The position numbers and the translations under genes were made by a program. This document shows, one piece after another, positions 54,367-62,692 of a stretch of DNA of 64,000 bases (within the stretch, counting starts at the first letter, position 1; each line of letters opens with the position of its first letter). The notes beneath the pieces are model-generated. The model was given only the letters and a program-made list of their open reading frames with translations, did not search any database and was not told where the DNA came from. This DNA is from Planctomycetota bacterium (GTDB lineage: Bacteria; Planctomycetota; UBA1135; JACQFD01). The DNA is taken from contig JAEUHX010000058.1 in assembly GCA_016792805.1 (NCBI GenBank), positions 140,228-204,227 of the forward strand, in the 5' to 3' direction.

Positions 54367-55284
54367 CTACGAAAGGGCGTCTGCCACGGGATTGCGCAGC
54401 ACGCCTAAGCCGTCGATCTCGACCTCCATCACATCGCCGGGCTGCACATACACCGGCGGCTTGCGCGCGAAGCCGACGCCGAAGGGCGTTCCGGTCGCAA
54501 CCACGTCGCCGGGCTCGAGAGTCACAAATTCCGTGAGCGCCTCGATCAGCTGTGGGATCCCAAAAATGAGCTGCTCCGTGTTGGAATCCTGCATCGTCTG
54601 GCCGTTGAGCCGCAGCCGAATTCGCAGCTGATGCGGATCGGCAATCTCATCCGTAGTGGCGATGTACTCTCCCATCGGGCAGAACGTGTCGGAGGACTTT
54701 CCGCGCTGCCACTGGCCATCGGCGAATTGGAAATCGCGCGCGCTCACGTCATTGATATTCACATAACCGAGCACGTGCTCCATTGCGTCTGCAGCCTTCA
54801 CACGAGTCGCGCGACGGCCCACGACAAAACCGAGTTCCGCTTCGTAGTCGAGCTGCGTGCATCCGATCGGGCGAACAACCGTCGCGCCGGGGCCGACGAC
54901 GCAGCTCGAGAACTTCGAGAAGACGAGCGGCCGGCTTGGAATCGCCATTCCGCTCTCTTTGGCATGGTCTCGATAATTAAGGCCGATGCAGATCACTTTT
55001 CCCGGCCGCGGGATCGGCGCAAGCAGCTTCGCCGCGCTGCGCTTCACGATGGCGCCAGCGCGTTCGAGCCCCGCTCGAAGCGCCGCATCGCCGCTCACGC
55101 GCGCGGCGAGGGCCTTGGCCGCCGGCAGGCTGCGGCCTGCAAGATCACACCAATCAAGCATCGATCGGCTGCGCGGCACGTCGGCAGCCGATGCCGCAAA
55201 ATCGAGGATCAGATCGCCGGAGCCGAGGAGTGCACCGGGTCGGAGGGTATCGTCAGCGCCGAGGGTGAAACAGACGAGCTTCAT
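54367..55284 (-). CDS. Fumarylacetoacetate hydrolase family protein, possible diketo-deoxy-sugar-acid hydrolase
   Basis: A 305-residue FAH-fold hydrolase. Metal ligands are visible as Glu148 and Glu150 in LDYEAELGFVVG and Asp179 in VNINDVSARDFQ, with the catalytic-site lysine in GKSSDTFCPMGEY. FAH-family enzymes cleave carbon-carbon bonds in diketo acids. The closest pathway fit is L-2,4-diketo-3-deoxyrhamnonate (or -fuconate) hydrolase, which yields pyruvate and L-lactate. That assignment rests on the neighbours: a rhamnosidase downstream and the L-lactate-oxidising LutABC genes upstream. Ureidoglycolate lyase and acylpyruvase are alternatives that sequence alone does not exclude. Confidence 0.88.
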   Translation of the reverse strand: MKLVCFTLGADDTLRPGALLGSGDLILDFAASAADVPRSRSMLDWCDLAGRSLPAAKALAARVSGDAALRAGLERAGAIVKRSAAKLLAPIPRPGKVICIGLNYRDHAKESGMAIPSRPLVFSKFSSCVVGPGATVVRPIGCTQLDYEAELGFVVGRRATRVKAADAMEHVLGYVNINDVSARDFQFADGQWQRGKSSDTFCPMGEYIATTDEIADPHQLRIRLRLNGQTMQDSNTEQLIFGIPQLIEALTEFVTLEPGDVVATGTPFGVGFARKPPVYVQPGDVMEVEIDGLGVLRNPVADALS

Positions 55285-55353
55285 GCGGGGTCGGGGACGG
55301 GACGGAGAGAACCAAAGATTACACGAGAGCAGTGAATCGGGTGCACTGGAAGT

Positions 55354-56022
55354 TCACCCCTCCTCCAGAAGCACCACATGGAGCTGCTGCGGGCCATGGA
55401 CGCCGACAACGAGGGTGAGCTCGATGTCTGCCGTGCGCGACGGCCCCGTGATGAACGTCACGGCCCGGCTCATCGCTTCGGGCCGTTCGCGGGCCACTTT
55501 GGCGAGCGCGTCGCCGAGACTTCCGACGATCGTCGACGCGCGCAGCAGCGCGATGTGTAACGGGCAAAGGAGAGACACCAATCGATGGCGCTCGGCGTCG
55601 CTCTCAAGGACAAGAGTTCCCGTCTCGGCGATGCCCCATTGCGCGTCGGAGATTCCCGCGGGGGCACGCAAGCAGCGCGTGCGATCGGCGGAGCCATCGA
55701 AGGTGGCGACGGCGCTGGAGAGTTTACGAGCGATCTGTTGCGTAAGCGCGCCATCGGAGAGCGCCAGCTCGTGAGCGCCCGTCTCCTCAAGAATTGAACT
55801 AACGGCCCGAACGGCGCGTTCGACGGAGCGAACGCGGTGCACGCGGCCGCTCACGGCCTCCAGCGACCGAACAAACAAATCCAGCCGCTCTGATGGAGTT
55901 GTAATACTCTTCGGCGATCCGGGCACGCCCGCCGCCGAAGGCAGCGGCGGGACCTTCGCTCCGGCGAGGTTCTTTCGGATGCGTGCAAGAATCTCGTCTC
56001 GGGCATGGGGAGCGTCTTTCAT
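55354..56022 (-). CDS. lutC: Lactate utilization protein LutC
   Basis: A protein of about 222 residues of the LUD domain family, one of three subunits of the iron-sulfur L-lactate dehydrogenase complex. The start ATG at 56022 overlaps the LutB stop (ATGA); the longer open frame upstream is not used. Family signatures are present: AQWGIAETGTLVLES near residue 140 and a C-terminal ITGPSRTADIELTLVVGVHGPQQLHVVLLEEG. It is cytoplasmic and acts with LutA and LutB to oxidise L-lactate to pyruvate. Confidence 0.92.
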   Translation of the reverse strand: MKDAPHARDEILARIRKNLAGAKVPPLPSAAGVPGSPKSITTPSERLDLFVRSLEAVSGRVHRVRSVERAVRAVSSILEETGAHELALSDGALTQQIARKLSSAVATFDGSADRTRCLRAPAGISDAQWGIAETGTLVLESDAERHRLVSLLCPLHIALLRASTIVGSLGDALAKVARERPEAMSRAVTFITGPSRTADIELTLVVGVHGPQQLHVVLLEEG

Positions 56023-57431
56023 TGAATACTCCCCTTCTCCCACAGATCGCGGAATGGGCGGGGAGCCGGGCGCGGCGGCTCTCGGTCGGCACACCAGGCG
56101 CGGAGCGGCCCAAAGCGGACCAAGGGTCCGTGAAACCAGCGCGCGAGGCGGCTCGTCAGGCGATAGCGCGAAGCGCTCGTCATCGCCCAGGCCCAAAGGC
56201 GAAAGCCGAGCCGTTCGCTCCAAGGGCGAGGTCGGGCGCTTTCGCCAGGAGACGGCGCCACGGCGCGGGCGCGCAATCGCAGCAGCATCCGTGGAATGTC
56301 AATTTTTACAGGGCACACATCGCGGCACGCGCCGCAAAGGCTCGACGCGAACGGCAACTCACCAGCGGCGCCGATTCCTGCCAGCTGGGGCGTCACGATG
56401 GCGCCGATTGGCCCAGGATACACAGAGCCGTAAGAGTGACCTCCGACGTGGCGATACACGGGGCAAGCGTTCAAGCAGGCGCCGCACCGGATGCAGGCGA
56501 GCGTCTCCCGCTCCAGCTCGTTGCGAAGCATCGAGGAGCGCCCGTTGTCGAGAATCAACAGATGCACCGCCTCGGGCCCCTCATCTCCGAGTCGGCGCTT
56601 TGCGCCCGTGAGCAGCGACTGGTACGTCGTCAGCCTTTGCCCCGTGCCCGACCTTGGAAGCAATCTCAGAAATACCTCCAGGTCGGCGAGGCGCGGAAGC
56701 AGCTTTTCCACGCCCATGACGGCCACGTGCACCTTGGGCAGCGACGTCGTCAGGCGAATATTCCCTTCATTCTCCAGCAGCAGGATCGACCCCGTCTCGG
56801 CGATGGCAAAGTTCACTCCACTAATACCCAGGCCGGCATCCACGAATTCCTCCCGCAGGATGCGCCGCGCAATGCGCGTCAGCTCCGCCGGATCCTCAGT
56901 CCGGTCGACATTCAGCTTGCTCGCGAAGAGATCCGCGATCTGCTGGCGTGATTTATGAATCGCCGGAACAATGATGTGCGAGGGCATCTCCCCGGCGAGT
57001 TGCACGATCCACTCGCCGAGATCGGTCTCGACGGGACGAAGCCCGCGTTCCTCGAGCACGCGGTTGAGCCCGATCTCCTCCGTGACCATGCTCTTACTTT
57101 TCGCGATGGGGTGCGCCCCGGCCGCGGCCGCGAGGTCACCCAGGATCGAGCAGGCCTCCGCATGATCGCGCGCCCAGTGGACGACGATTCCTTGGCGCTC
57201 CGCATTCCCAACAAATTGTAGCAAGTAATGATCGAGGCGCGCGAGCGTGTGCGCCTTGACGGCACGCGCCTGCTCGCGCAGCTCCTCCCACTCGGGGATT
57301 TCCAGGACGGCCTTCGCGCGACGGTCGCCGATGGTGTCTGTCGCGCGCGCGATCGCCTGGCGCAAAGGTCCGTCGGTGAGCGCGTCACGCGCCCGCTCGG
57401 GGAACTCTTGGGCGTGGAGATGGGCGATCAC
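56019..57431 (-). CDS. lutB: Iron-sulfur lactate utilization protein LutB
   Basis: A 470-residue protein with an N-terminal LUD domain (KSKSMVTEEIGLNRVLEERG, then GVNFAIAETGSILLLENEGN) and two 4Fe-4S clusters: Cys313, 316, 319 and 323 in CIRCGACLNACPVY, and Cys366, 369 and 373 in CGACRDVCPVKIDIP. The C-terminal region is the family's usual helical tail (ERLGFRLWAWAMTSASRYRL). It is the central electron-transfer subunit of the LutABC L-lactate oxidation system. It is separated from LutA by three bases and overlaps LutC by four. Confidence 0.95.
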   Translation of the reverse strand: MIAHLHAQEFPERARDALTDGPLRQAIARATDTIGDRRAKAVLEIPEWEELREQARAVKAHTLARLDHYLLQFVGNAERQGIVVHWARDHAEACSILGDLAAAAGAHPIAKSKSMVTEEIGLNRVLEERGLRPVETDLGEWIVQLAGEMPSHIIVPAIHKSRQQIADLFASKLNVDRTEDPAELTRIARRILREEFVDAGLGISGVNFAIAETGSILLLENEGNIRLTTSLPKVHVAVMGVEKLLPRLADLEVFLRLLPRSGTGQRLTTYQSLLTGAKRRLGDEGPEAVHLLILDNGRSSMLRNELERETLACIRCGACLNACPVYRHVGGHSYGSVYPGPIGAIVTPQLAGIGAAGELPFASSLCGACRDVCPVKIDIPRMLLRLRARAVAPSPGESARPRPWSERLGFRLWAWAMTSASRYRLTSRLARWFHGPLVRFGPLRAWCADREPPRPAPRPFRDLWEKGSIQ

Positions 57432-57434
57432 AGA

Positions 57435-58157
57435 TTACTCCTGCGCGGCCAAGAGTTCGGCGATGTGAAGCGCTTGTACCTTGGATCCGCGCCGTGCAAG
57501 GCGGCCGCCGAGGTGCATCAGGCAGGAGACGTCGCCGGAAACAATAGCTCGAACGCCGAGCGACTCGATTTCGTCGAGCTTCTCATCGGCCATCGCCACA
57601 GAAAGCTCCGGATGTTTGATGGAGAACGTGCCGCCGAAGCCGCAGCAGGTTTGGGCGCGCTTTGCTTCGACGAGCTCGAGCCCGCGGACGCGCGCCATCA
57701 GAGACCGCGGCTCATCGGAGATGCCGAGATCGCGCAGGCCGTGGCACGCGTCGTGCCACGTGGCTTTGCCGGTCCAGCAGGCTCCGAGATCGAGCAGACC
57801 GAGACGGCGCACGAGAAAAGTGACGAACTCGTGGGTGCGCTCGGCGATGGAGGAGGCCAGCGATTGCTCCTCAGGAGATTCAAATAATTCGGGCAGGTGC
57901 CGAATCATCGCGGTGCAGGAGCCCGAAGGAACCACGATGGCGTCGGCCTTTTCGGCAGCATAAATAGCCATTAGGGCGCGTGCGACACTTCTCGCCTCGT
58001 CAACATATCCCGCGTTCCATGCCGGCTGCCCGCAGCAAGTCTGCGCAGCGTGAAACGTCACTTCACATCCAGCCCGCCGAAGAACGCGCACGGCGGCAAC
58101 CCCAACCTCGGGCCGGATCTGGTCGACGAGACAGGTAACAAAAATGGAAACGCGCAT
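57435..58157 (-). CDS. lutA: Lactate utilization protein LutA (CCG-domain)
   Basis: A 240-residue (Fe-S)-binding subunit with two cysteine-rich CCG domains: TFHAAQTCCGQPAWNAGY in the first half and RAQTCCGFGGTFSIKHPELS in the second. These coordinate non-cubane iron-sulfur clusters in the heterodisulfide-reductase-like family. The N terminus VSIFVTCLVDQIRPEVGVAA is typical of LutA/YkgE. It is the first Lut gene in the direction of transcription, 10 bases after the four-TM gene. Confidence 0.93.
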   Translation of the reverse strand: MRVSIFVTCLVDQIRPEVGVAAVRVLRRAGCEVTFHAAQTCCGQPAWNAGYVDEARSVARALMAIYAAEKADAIVVPSGSCTAMIRHLPELFESPEEQSLASSIAERTHEFVTFLVRRLGLLDLGACWTGKATWHDACHGLRDLGISDEPRSLMARVRGLELVEAKRAQTCCGFGGTFSIKHPELSVAMADEKLDEIESLGVRAIVSGDVSCLMHLGGRLARRGSKVQALHIAELLAAQE

Positions 58158-58167
58158 GCCGCGGAGA

Positions 58168-58572
58168 TCAGCGGGGCTGTGCGACGGGGTCCGCCCGCAG
58201 CGTGAAAAGCAGCGCGACGTTCACAAAAGCAAGTCCAACCCAAGGCGTCGCGAAGAGCGGCCCTACCTGCATCGCCACGAAGGCAATCGTGCCGACGTTG
58301 ATGAGGAGGTTCACCGCGCCGAGCGCTCGGAGCGCATTGGCGGAACCGGGCTGGCGCATAAGCCCCATGAGCCCGACGAGGACGTGCGGGATGCCAATCA
58401 GCAGCAGAATGGCCGCGGCGAAGCCGCAGAGCTGCGTCACGATTCTGTCACATCCGCTCGACGCAGCGAAGCCAATGAACGAGCCGAGGGCGCCGAAGAC
58501 GCCGACGAACGTCGCGAAGGCCCCGAATGCAAGGACGAGGACGGACCAGACTTGCTGCGAGCTGCTTTTCAT
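58168..58572 (-). CDS. Four-helix membrane protein of unknown function
   Basis: A 134-residue hydrophobic protein with four predicted TM helices (about residues 9-35, 45-70, 78-100 and 105-125) and little soluble sequence. No conserved motif was recognised. It lies 10 bases upstream of lutA on the same strand and 54 bases after the preceding small gene, so it is probably co-transcribed with the lactate genes. A transport-accessory role is possible, but it is too small to be a typical lactate permease. Confidence 0.7.
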   Translation of the reverse strand: MKSSSQQVWSVLVLAFGAFATFVGVFGALGSFIGFAASSGCDRIVTQLCGFAAAILLLIGIPHVLVGLMGLMRQPGSANALRALGAVNLLINVGTIAFVAMQVGPLFATPWVGLAFVNVALLFTLRADPVAQPR

Positions 58573-58626
58573 GAAAATCGGATTGTGCGGCCCAGCGAAT
58601 TTCTTTGTCCCTGGTTTCGGCGATAA

Positions 58627-59178
58627 TTAGTAATAAAGCCACGAGTGAATTTCGACGCGCTCCACGCGTCCATTGGAATCGGGACGAAGCACGAGCCACG
58701 CAGACATCTCGCGGTTGAGATCATCGATCCGTGGGGAGGAAGGATCGTCGAGGCTCCACATCCAATGGAGAGTGGGCTTGCTCCCCTCGGTGCTCGGCAG
58801 CGGCTCGACCGCCGAGGGCGGCCCGAGCCGGTCGACCGCTTCCGCATAGTTGAGTCCTAGAATTGTCGGATCCCGGACTACTGCACCGCACATACGCAGC
58901 CGCGGAGTTGCCGCATTGGAATCGGAGGCATTGGCACTCGATTCATTTGAAATCCAGGCGTCGCGATCGAAGGGCTCCAGAACTTCGTCGCCGGGCTGCG
59001 GCGCCACATAAGTTTCGAGATGATAATAAAGTGTGAGCCCAAGGAAAAAAAACAGGACGAATCCCAAGGCGTTCAGCACCGCGATCATCCAGAGACCCAC
59101 TCCGAAATGCAGCCGCGGGCGGGCACGGATGACCGGAGGCAAATTCTCCAAGGCGGGAGCAGGCAGAAGCGGGCTCAT
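58627..59178 (-). CDS. Single-TM membrane protein of unknown function
   Basis: A 183-residue protein. The start ATG at 59178 overlaps the stop of the preceding gene (ATGA). One strong TM helix lies near residues 27-48 (LWMIAVLNALGFVLFFFLGL), followed by a soluble, probably periplasmic domain. Within it, ILGLNYAEAVDRLGPPSAVE resembles the loop seen in SmpA/OmlA-like folds, and the C-terminal strand HWMWSLDD fits a small alpha/beta domain. The protein upstream has a similar makeup. Function unknown. Confidence 0.72.
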   Translation of the reverse strand: MSPLLPAPALENLPPVIRARPRLHFGVGLWMIAVLNALGFVLFFFLGLTLYYHLETYVAPQPGDEVLEPFDRDAWISNESSANASDSNAATPRLRMCGAVVRDPTILGLNYAEAVDRLGPPSAVEPLPSTEGSKPTLHWMWSLDDPSSPRIDDLNREMSAWLVLRPDSNGRVERVEIHSWLYY

Positions 59179-59651
59179 CGGGCTGCCTCGCCATGGGGTG
59201 TGCGCACCCATCGCAAGAGAAACGAGCGTTGCAGCCGATCTTGCTGGTCGTACTGAGCTGCAAGCCAAGTCTCCACAGTTCGCGCGCCGTTCTTTCTTCG
59301 CTCGACGAGCTGAAGCGCCGTCGGCGTGTCGGGAAACAGCGGTGCGGTGCCGTCTTGCCCCGCCGGCTCGAATTCGTAATCCGAATCTCCGAACTGCTCT
59401 TCGACCGATTCGCGATCGGAGCCCGCCCGCATCGCCGAGACGGCATTCCCGGCCATCTCCTTTCGGCCATGGGTGAGTAGGAAGCGCTGATAGCCGGAGG
59501 GCTTCGCCCTGCGCCACTGTTCTGCATCGAATGGCCGGGTTGCCGACCGAAGGGGCGGCTTTGGAATTGCAACAATACAAATTCCCAGGAGGAGATTGCA
59601 GCCGTAGATCGGCACCAGCACCGCGGCGAATGCGCATGTGTACCAACGCAT
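59175..59651 (-). CDS. Exported or anchored small protein of unknown function
   Basis: A 158-residue protein with an N-terminal hydrophobic segment (residues 5-30, containing a cysteine in IYGCNLLLG) and a soluble remainder with ESVEEQFGDSDYEFEP. Its ATG overlaps the stop of the dehydrogenase gene, and its own stop overlaps the next start, so it is coupled on both sides. No family was recognised. It may form a pair with the single-TM protein that follows. Confidence 0.7.
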   Translation of the reverse strand: MRWYTCAFAAVLVPIYGCNLLLGICIVAIPKPPLRSATRPFDAEQWRRAKPSGYQRFLLTHGRKEMAGNAVSAMRAGSDRESVEEQFGDSDYEFEPAGQDGTAPLFPDTPTALQLVERRKNGARTVETWLAAQYDQQDRLQRSFLLRWVRTPHGEAAR

Positions 59652-60841
59652 CAGCGCACCTCTCCGGTCGCCTGGCGGTGCGGCTCCAGATGGACGACTG
59701 CCTTCACATAGCCAGATTCGCGGTGCGTGCCGGAGAACGCCGCGGGAACCTCTTCGAGTCCCATAGCCCGATGAGTGATGATGTCCGATACTTCGATGCG
59801 GCGCGATTGCAACAGCTCAAGTGCCCGCCGATAAACCGCTGGCCGGCCGTCGGCGTCGTGCCCGCCGCTCGCTCCGCATGCGGTTACAAATGCTGTCTCG
59901 CGGAATTGAAGCGTGTTCAAAGCCTCGAGGCCTGTGCCACCGTGCCCATGACCGTAGAGCAGAAACGTCCCCTGCTTTCGCAGCAACCCCGGAGCCAGAG
60001 TGAAGAGGGAGCCGGCACCGCAGGCATCGATGAGAATCTCGGCGAGCTTGCCCCGCGTGAGCGCCGCCGCGATCGCCGGCAGGTCGGCGGCGGGATCGAG
60101 CGCCGCCGAGGCGCCCGCAGCCAGCGCGCGCGCGCGCTTTGCGGGATCGGGATCTGTGGTGATTAGGAATCCGTCGAATCTCATCACATTGCGCAGCGCC
60201 TGAATGAATAAGAGGCCGGCCGGGCCCGCCCCCGCGATCCAGATCGTCTCCGCGCGCCTGCCACCGCCGACGCCGCCGACCGCATACCGGGTCCGCGCCC
60301 GCGACATCGCTTCGAGGTTATGAAGCACGCATGCGAGCGGTTCGGCGAGCACGGCCTGCTCAAGCGGAATCTCGCCTTCGATCCGAATGCAGTTCACGGC
60401 GGGCACGGCCATGCGCTCGGCCAATGCTCCGGGCAGCCCCGTGATGCCGTGCTCCGCATACTGCTCGCATTGGTGAAGATCACCCGTCTCGCAGTACTCA
60501 CAAAAGCGAGCTGCGCCTCGGCTCGAGCAGCTCCGCCCCTGGTCGACGAGGACGCGGTCTCCCGCACGGAGGCTCCCGCACGCTCCGGGACCGAGCCGGT
60601 CCACGATCGCCGTGATCTCGTGCCCGAGAATCTGTGGCGACCGCTCTAGGGGAACGGGACGCCCCGCCGCGTCGGCGTGATAATTGGCTTCTCCTGCGTG
60701 GATGTGAAAATCCGTGCCGCACAGACCGACCGCCGCCGGCCGCAGCAGAACTTCCCCAGCTCCCGGCTCCGGCGCCGGCACGGCGCGGATCTCGATGCGC
60801 CCCGGCGCGGTGAGGAGGGCTGCGAGCATCGTGTCGGGCAC
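59651..60841 (-). CDS. Zinc-dependent medium-chain alcohol/sugar dehydrogenase
   Basis: A 396-residue MDR-family enzyme. The catalytic zinc site is seen as VGLCGTDFHIHAGE and GHEITAIVDRLGPG. Structural-zinc-like cysteines occur in CEYCETGDLHQCEQY, although the upstream segment CSSRGAARFCEYC is irregular. The NAD(P)-binding motif is IWIAGAGPAGLLFIQAL. Such enzymes oxidise polyols, sugars or L-threonine. At the head of an operon with a rhamnosidase, an FAH-type hydrolase and LutABC, it could be the L-rhamnose/L-fucose dehydrogenase or the L-2-keto-3-deoxy-sugar-acid dehydrogenase of the non-phosphorylating pathway. Sequence alone does not decide. Start MPDTM is used; MLAALL four codons later is possible. 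Confidence 0.85.
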   Translation of the reverse strand: MPDTMLAALLTAPGRIEIRAVPAPEPGAGEVLLRPAAVGLCGTDFHIHAGEANYHADAAGRPVPLERSPQILGHEITAIVDRLGPGACGSLRAGDRVLVDQGRSCSSRGAARFCEYCETGDLHQCEQYAEHGITGLPGALAERMAVPAVNCIRIEGEIPLEQAVLAEPLACVLHNLEAMSRARTRYAVGGVGGGRRAETIWIAGAGPAGLLFIQALRNVMRFDGFLITTDPDPAKRARALAAGASAALDPAADLPAIAAALTRGKLAEILIDACGAGSLFTLAPGLLRKQGTFLLYGHGHGGTGLEALNTLQFRETAFVTACGASGGHDADGRPAVYRRALELLQSRRIEVSDIITHRAMGLEEVPAAFSGTHRESGYVKAVVHLEPHRQATGEVR

Positions 60842-60847
60842 GGGGCC

Positions 60848-60865
60848 AGTCTAAGCGCTTAGACT
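60848..60865. promoter_or_regulatory. 18-bp perfect palindrome, LacI-type operator candidate
   Basis: AGTCTAAGCGCTTAGACT is fully self-complementary. Its centre AAGCGCTT resembles LacI/GalR-family operators. It fills most of the 32-bp space between the divergent dehydrogenase operon and the DUF1080 gene, so a protein bound there would affect both. No LacI-type regulator gene is in the window. Confidence 0.6.
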
Positions 60866-60873
60866 CCGGGCCT

Positions 60874-61617
60874 GTGCGCCGCTTCGCCTCTTGCGCTCTC
60901 CTCTCCTGCGCGATCGCCTGCTCGCCCCAGCGCGCCGAACCCGCGGAGCACCGCGACGGCTGGCAGCCGCTCTTCGATGGCCGATCCCTCGCCGGCTGGC
61001 ACGTGAGCGCGCGCTCGGGGCACAGCGCGACGAGCGCCCACCGGTCGGGCGGCCGCTGGCGCGTGGAGGAGGGCGCCATCGCCGGCTCTCAGGACCAGCC
61101 CGGCAACGGCGGCCTGCTCCTCACCGATCGCAAGGATTTCGGCGATCTCGAGCTCGCCGTCGAGATGCGCAACGACTTCGGCCCCGACAGCGGGCTCTTC
61201 CTGCGCGCGACCGAGGAGGGCGTCGCCTACCAGGCCCACGTCGATTACCACGCGGACGGCACGCTGATGGGGCTCTATGGCGAGGGCATGGCGCGCGGGT
61301 TCAATCATTACGCATTTCGCTTTCTCGACGCCCCCGATCGAATTGTGGCTGAGGCGTCGGCCGGGCAGCGGGTAATTGAGCCAACTCGATGGGCGGAGAT
61401 CTGGCGCGCCGGCGCGTGGAATGAACTCCGCGTGCGCATCGCCGGGCAGCCGCCCCGCATCACGACGTGGATCGGGAATGCACAAATTGTCGACTGGCAG
61501 GATCCGGAGGTCCGCCACCCGGCGCGCGGAGCGATCGGGCTGCAGCTCCACGGCGGCGGCGATTTCACCGGCACTTCAGTTCGCTACCGGGCGATTCGTT
61601 GGCGGCCACTTTTGTAA
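60874..61617 (+). CDS. DUF1080 (3-keto-disaccharide hydrolase-like) lipoprotein
   Basis: A 247-residue protein with a GTG start and a lipoprotein signal with lipobox ending AIAC (cysteine near residue 16). The concanavalin-like DUF1080 fold is clear: WQPLFDGRSLAGWHV at the start of the mature part, GGLLLTDRKDFGDLELAVEMRN near residue 80, DSGLFLRA near 105, WNELRVRIAG and GAIGLQLHGGGDFTGTSVRYR near the end. Some members hydrolyse 3-keto-glycosides; many are surface sugar-binding or -hydrolysing proteins. It is divergent from the sugar/lactate operon and shares its 32-bp promoter region, suggesting a joint role in glycan use. Confidence 0.88.
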   Translation: MRRFASCALLSCAIACSPQRAEPAEHRDGWQPLFDGRSLAGWHVSARSGHSATSAHRSGGRWRVEEGAIAGSQDQPGNGGLLLTDRKDFGDLELAVEMRNDFGPDSGLFLRATEEGVAYQAHVDYHADGTLMGLYGEGMARGFNHYAFRFLDAPDRIVAEASAGQRVIEPTRWAEIWRAGAWNELRVRIAGQPPRITTWIGNAQIVDWQDPEVRHPARGAIGLQLHGGGDFTGTSVRYRAIRWRPLL

Positions 61618-61619
61618 TT

Positions 61620-62624
61620 ATGAAGAACATCATGAAACTATTCTTTTTGTCCACCAGTTCCGTTCTCGCGGTCGCCCTCGCTCCCCAGTCGGGAGCGCCG
61701 TCGCCTCAAGTGGTGCGCGTGCCGACTCGCTGGAGCGCCGGTTCGAAATGGGTCTACGAGCGCACGAAGGAGCGCGTCGATGTGCGCAACGGCGAGCCGC
61801 GCTCGGCGGGCCGGGGCATCGTGCCGATTGAAGTGGAGGTCCTCGAGTCGGGCGAGGGGGCGAGCGCGCTCCGCTGGACCTACGGAAAGTTGAAGCTCGA
61901 GTCGATGCCGTCGCTCGCGGGAGCACCGGCGGAGGTGAAGGAAGCCCTCTCGAAGCTGCAGGATTTGTCCTCGGGGCTTGCGATGGAGTTCAACACCGAC
62001 TCAGGCGGTGTTCCGGTTTCTGTACGAAACGCGAAGCCGCTCTTCGACAAAGCCATGGAGGCCTTCGATGCCGCGATGACGCAGCTCAAGGCGGCAGGAA
62101 TGCCCGAGGCGCAGCTCCAAGCGCTCGGCGGCAGCGCACGGCAATCGCTCACGGCGGATTTGTTTGCTTCCTCCATGATTCGCGAGCCCAGAATCCTTCA
62201 TTACTTCTGCGGTCGAACCGTCAGCGTCGGCGGCGCGGAGGAATCCGATTCGGAGATCGGAAGCCCGCTCGGGACCGGGACGTTGAAGGCGCGCCTGCGG
62301 CTTGCGGGGGAGCCGGTTGAGGGTGCGCCGAACGAGGTTCGCATTCAATTCCAGCTAAGAATTGATCCGGCGTCGGCGAAAGCAGTGGTCGAAGATATTT
62401 TTGCGCGTGCCAACTCCCGCGGCGGTGCGCCAACGAGCCTTCCGGCTGATGCGCCGCCGATCGAGCTGAGCGACCGTGGAACGGCGCGGCTCGACCTCAC
62501 GACGGGTCTGCCGATCGAGATCGAGCACACGCGCACTTTCGAGATGCTCGGGCAAAAGCGGATCGACAAGATCCAGTTTCGGCGCCTTGAGGGCGCCGCA
62601 TCGAAGCCGGCGAAGAAAGAGTAA
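61620..62624 (+). CDS. Exported protein of unknown function
   Basis: A 334-residue protein starting two bases after the DUF1080 stop, so probably co-transcribed. A signal peptide (residues 1-25) is followed by a soluble domain. WSAGSKWVYERTKERVDV and LRWTYGKLKLES resemble the start of uncharacterised DUF-type outer-membrane lipoprotein folds in which a duplicated beta domain handles amphiphilic ligands. LDLTTGLPIEIEHTRTFEMLG near the C terminus repeats the style. No catalytic residues stand out. The family is not identified. Confidence 0.72.
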   Translation: MKNIMKLFFLSTSSVLAVALAPQSGAPSPQVVRVPTRWSAGSKWVYERTKERVDVRNGEPRSAGRGIVPIEVEVLESGEGASALRWTYGKLKLESMPSLAGAPAEVKEALSKLQDLSSGLAMEFNTDSGGVPVSVRNAKPLFDKAMEAFDAAMTQLKAAGMPEAQLQALGGSARQSLTADLFASSMIREPRILHYFCGRTVSVGGAEESDSEIGSPLGTGTLKARLRLAGEPVEGAPNEVRIQFQLRIDPASAKAVVEDIFARANSRGGAPTSLPADAPPIELSDRGTARLDLTTGLPIEIEHTRTFEMLGQKRIDKIQFRRLEGAASKPAKKE

Positions 62625-62692
62625 TCTCCTCGCTGGCTCGTCCCGTGGGAACGCCACGAACTCCCGTCGGCGACGCACGGACCAAGAGGCTC

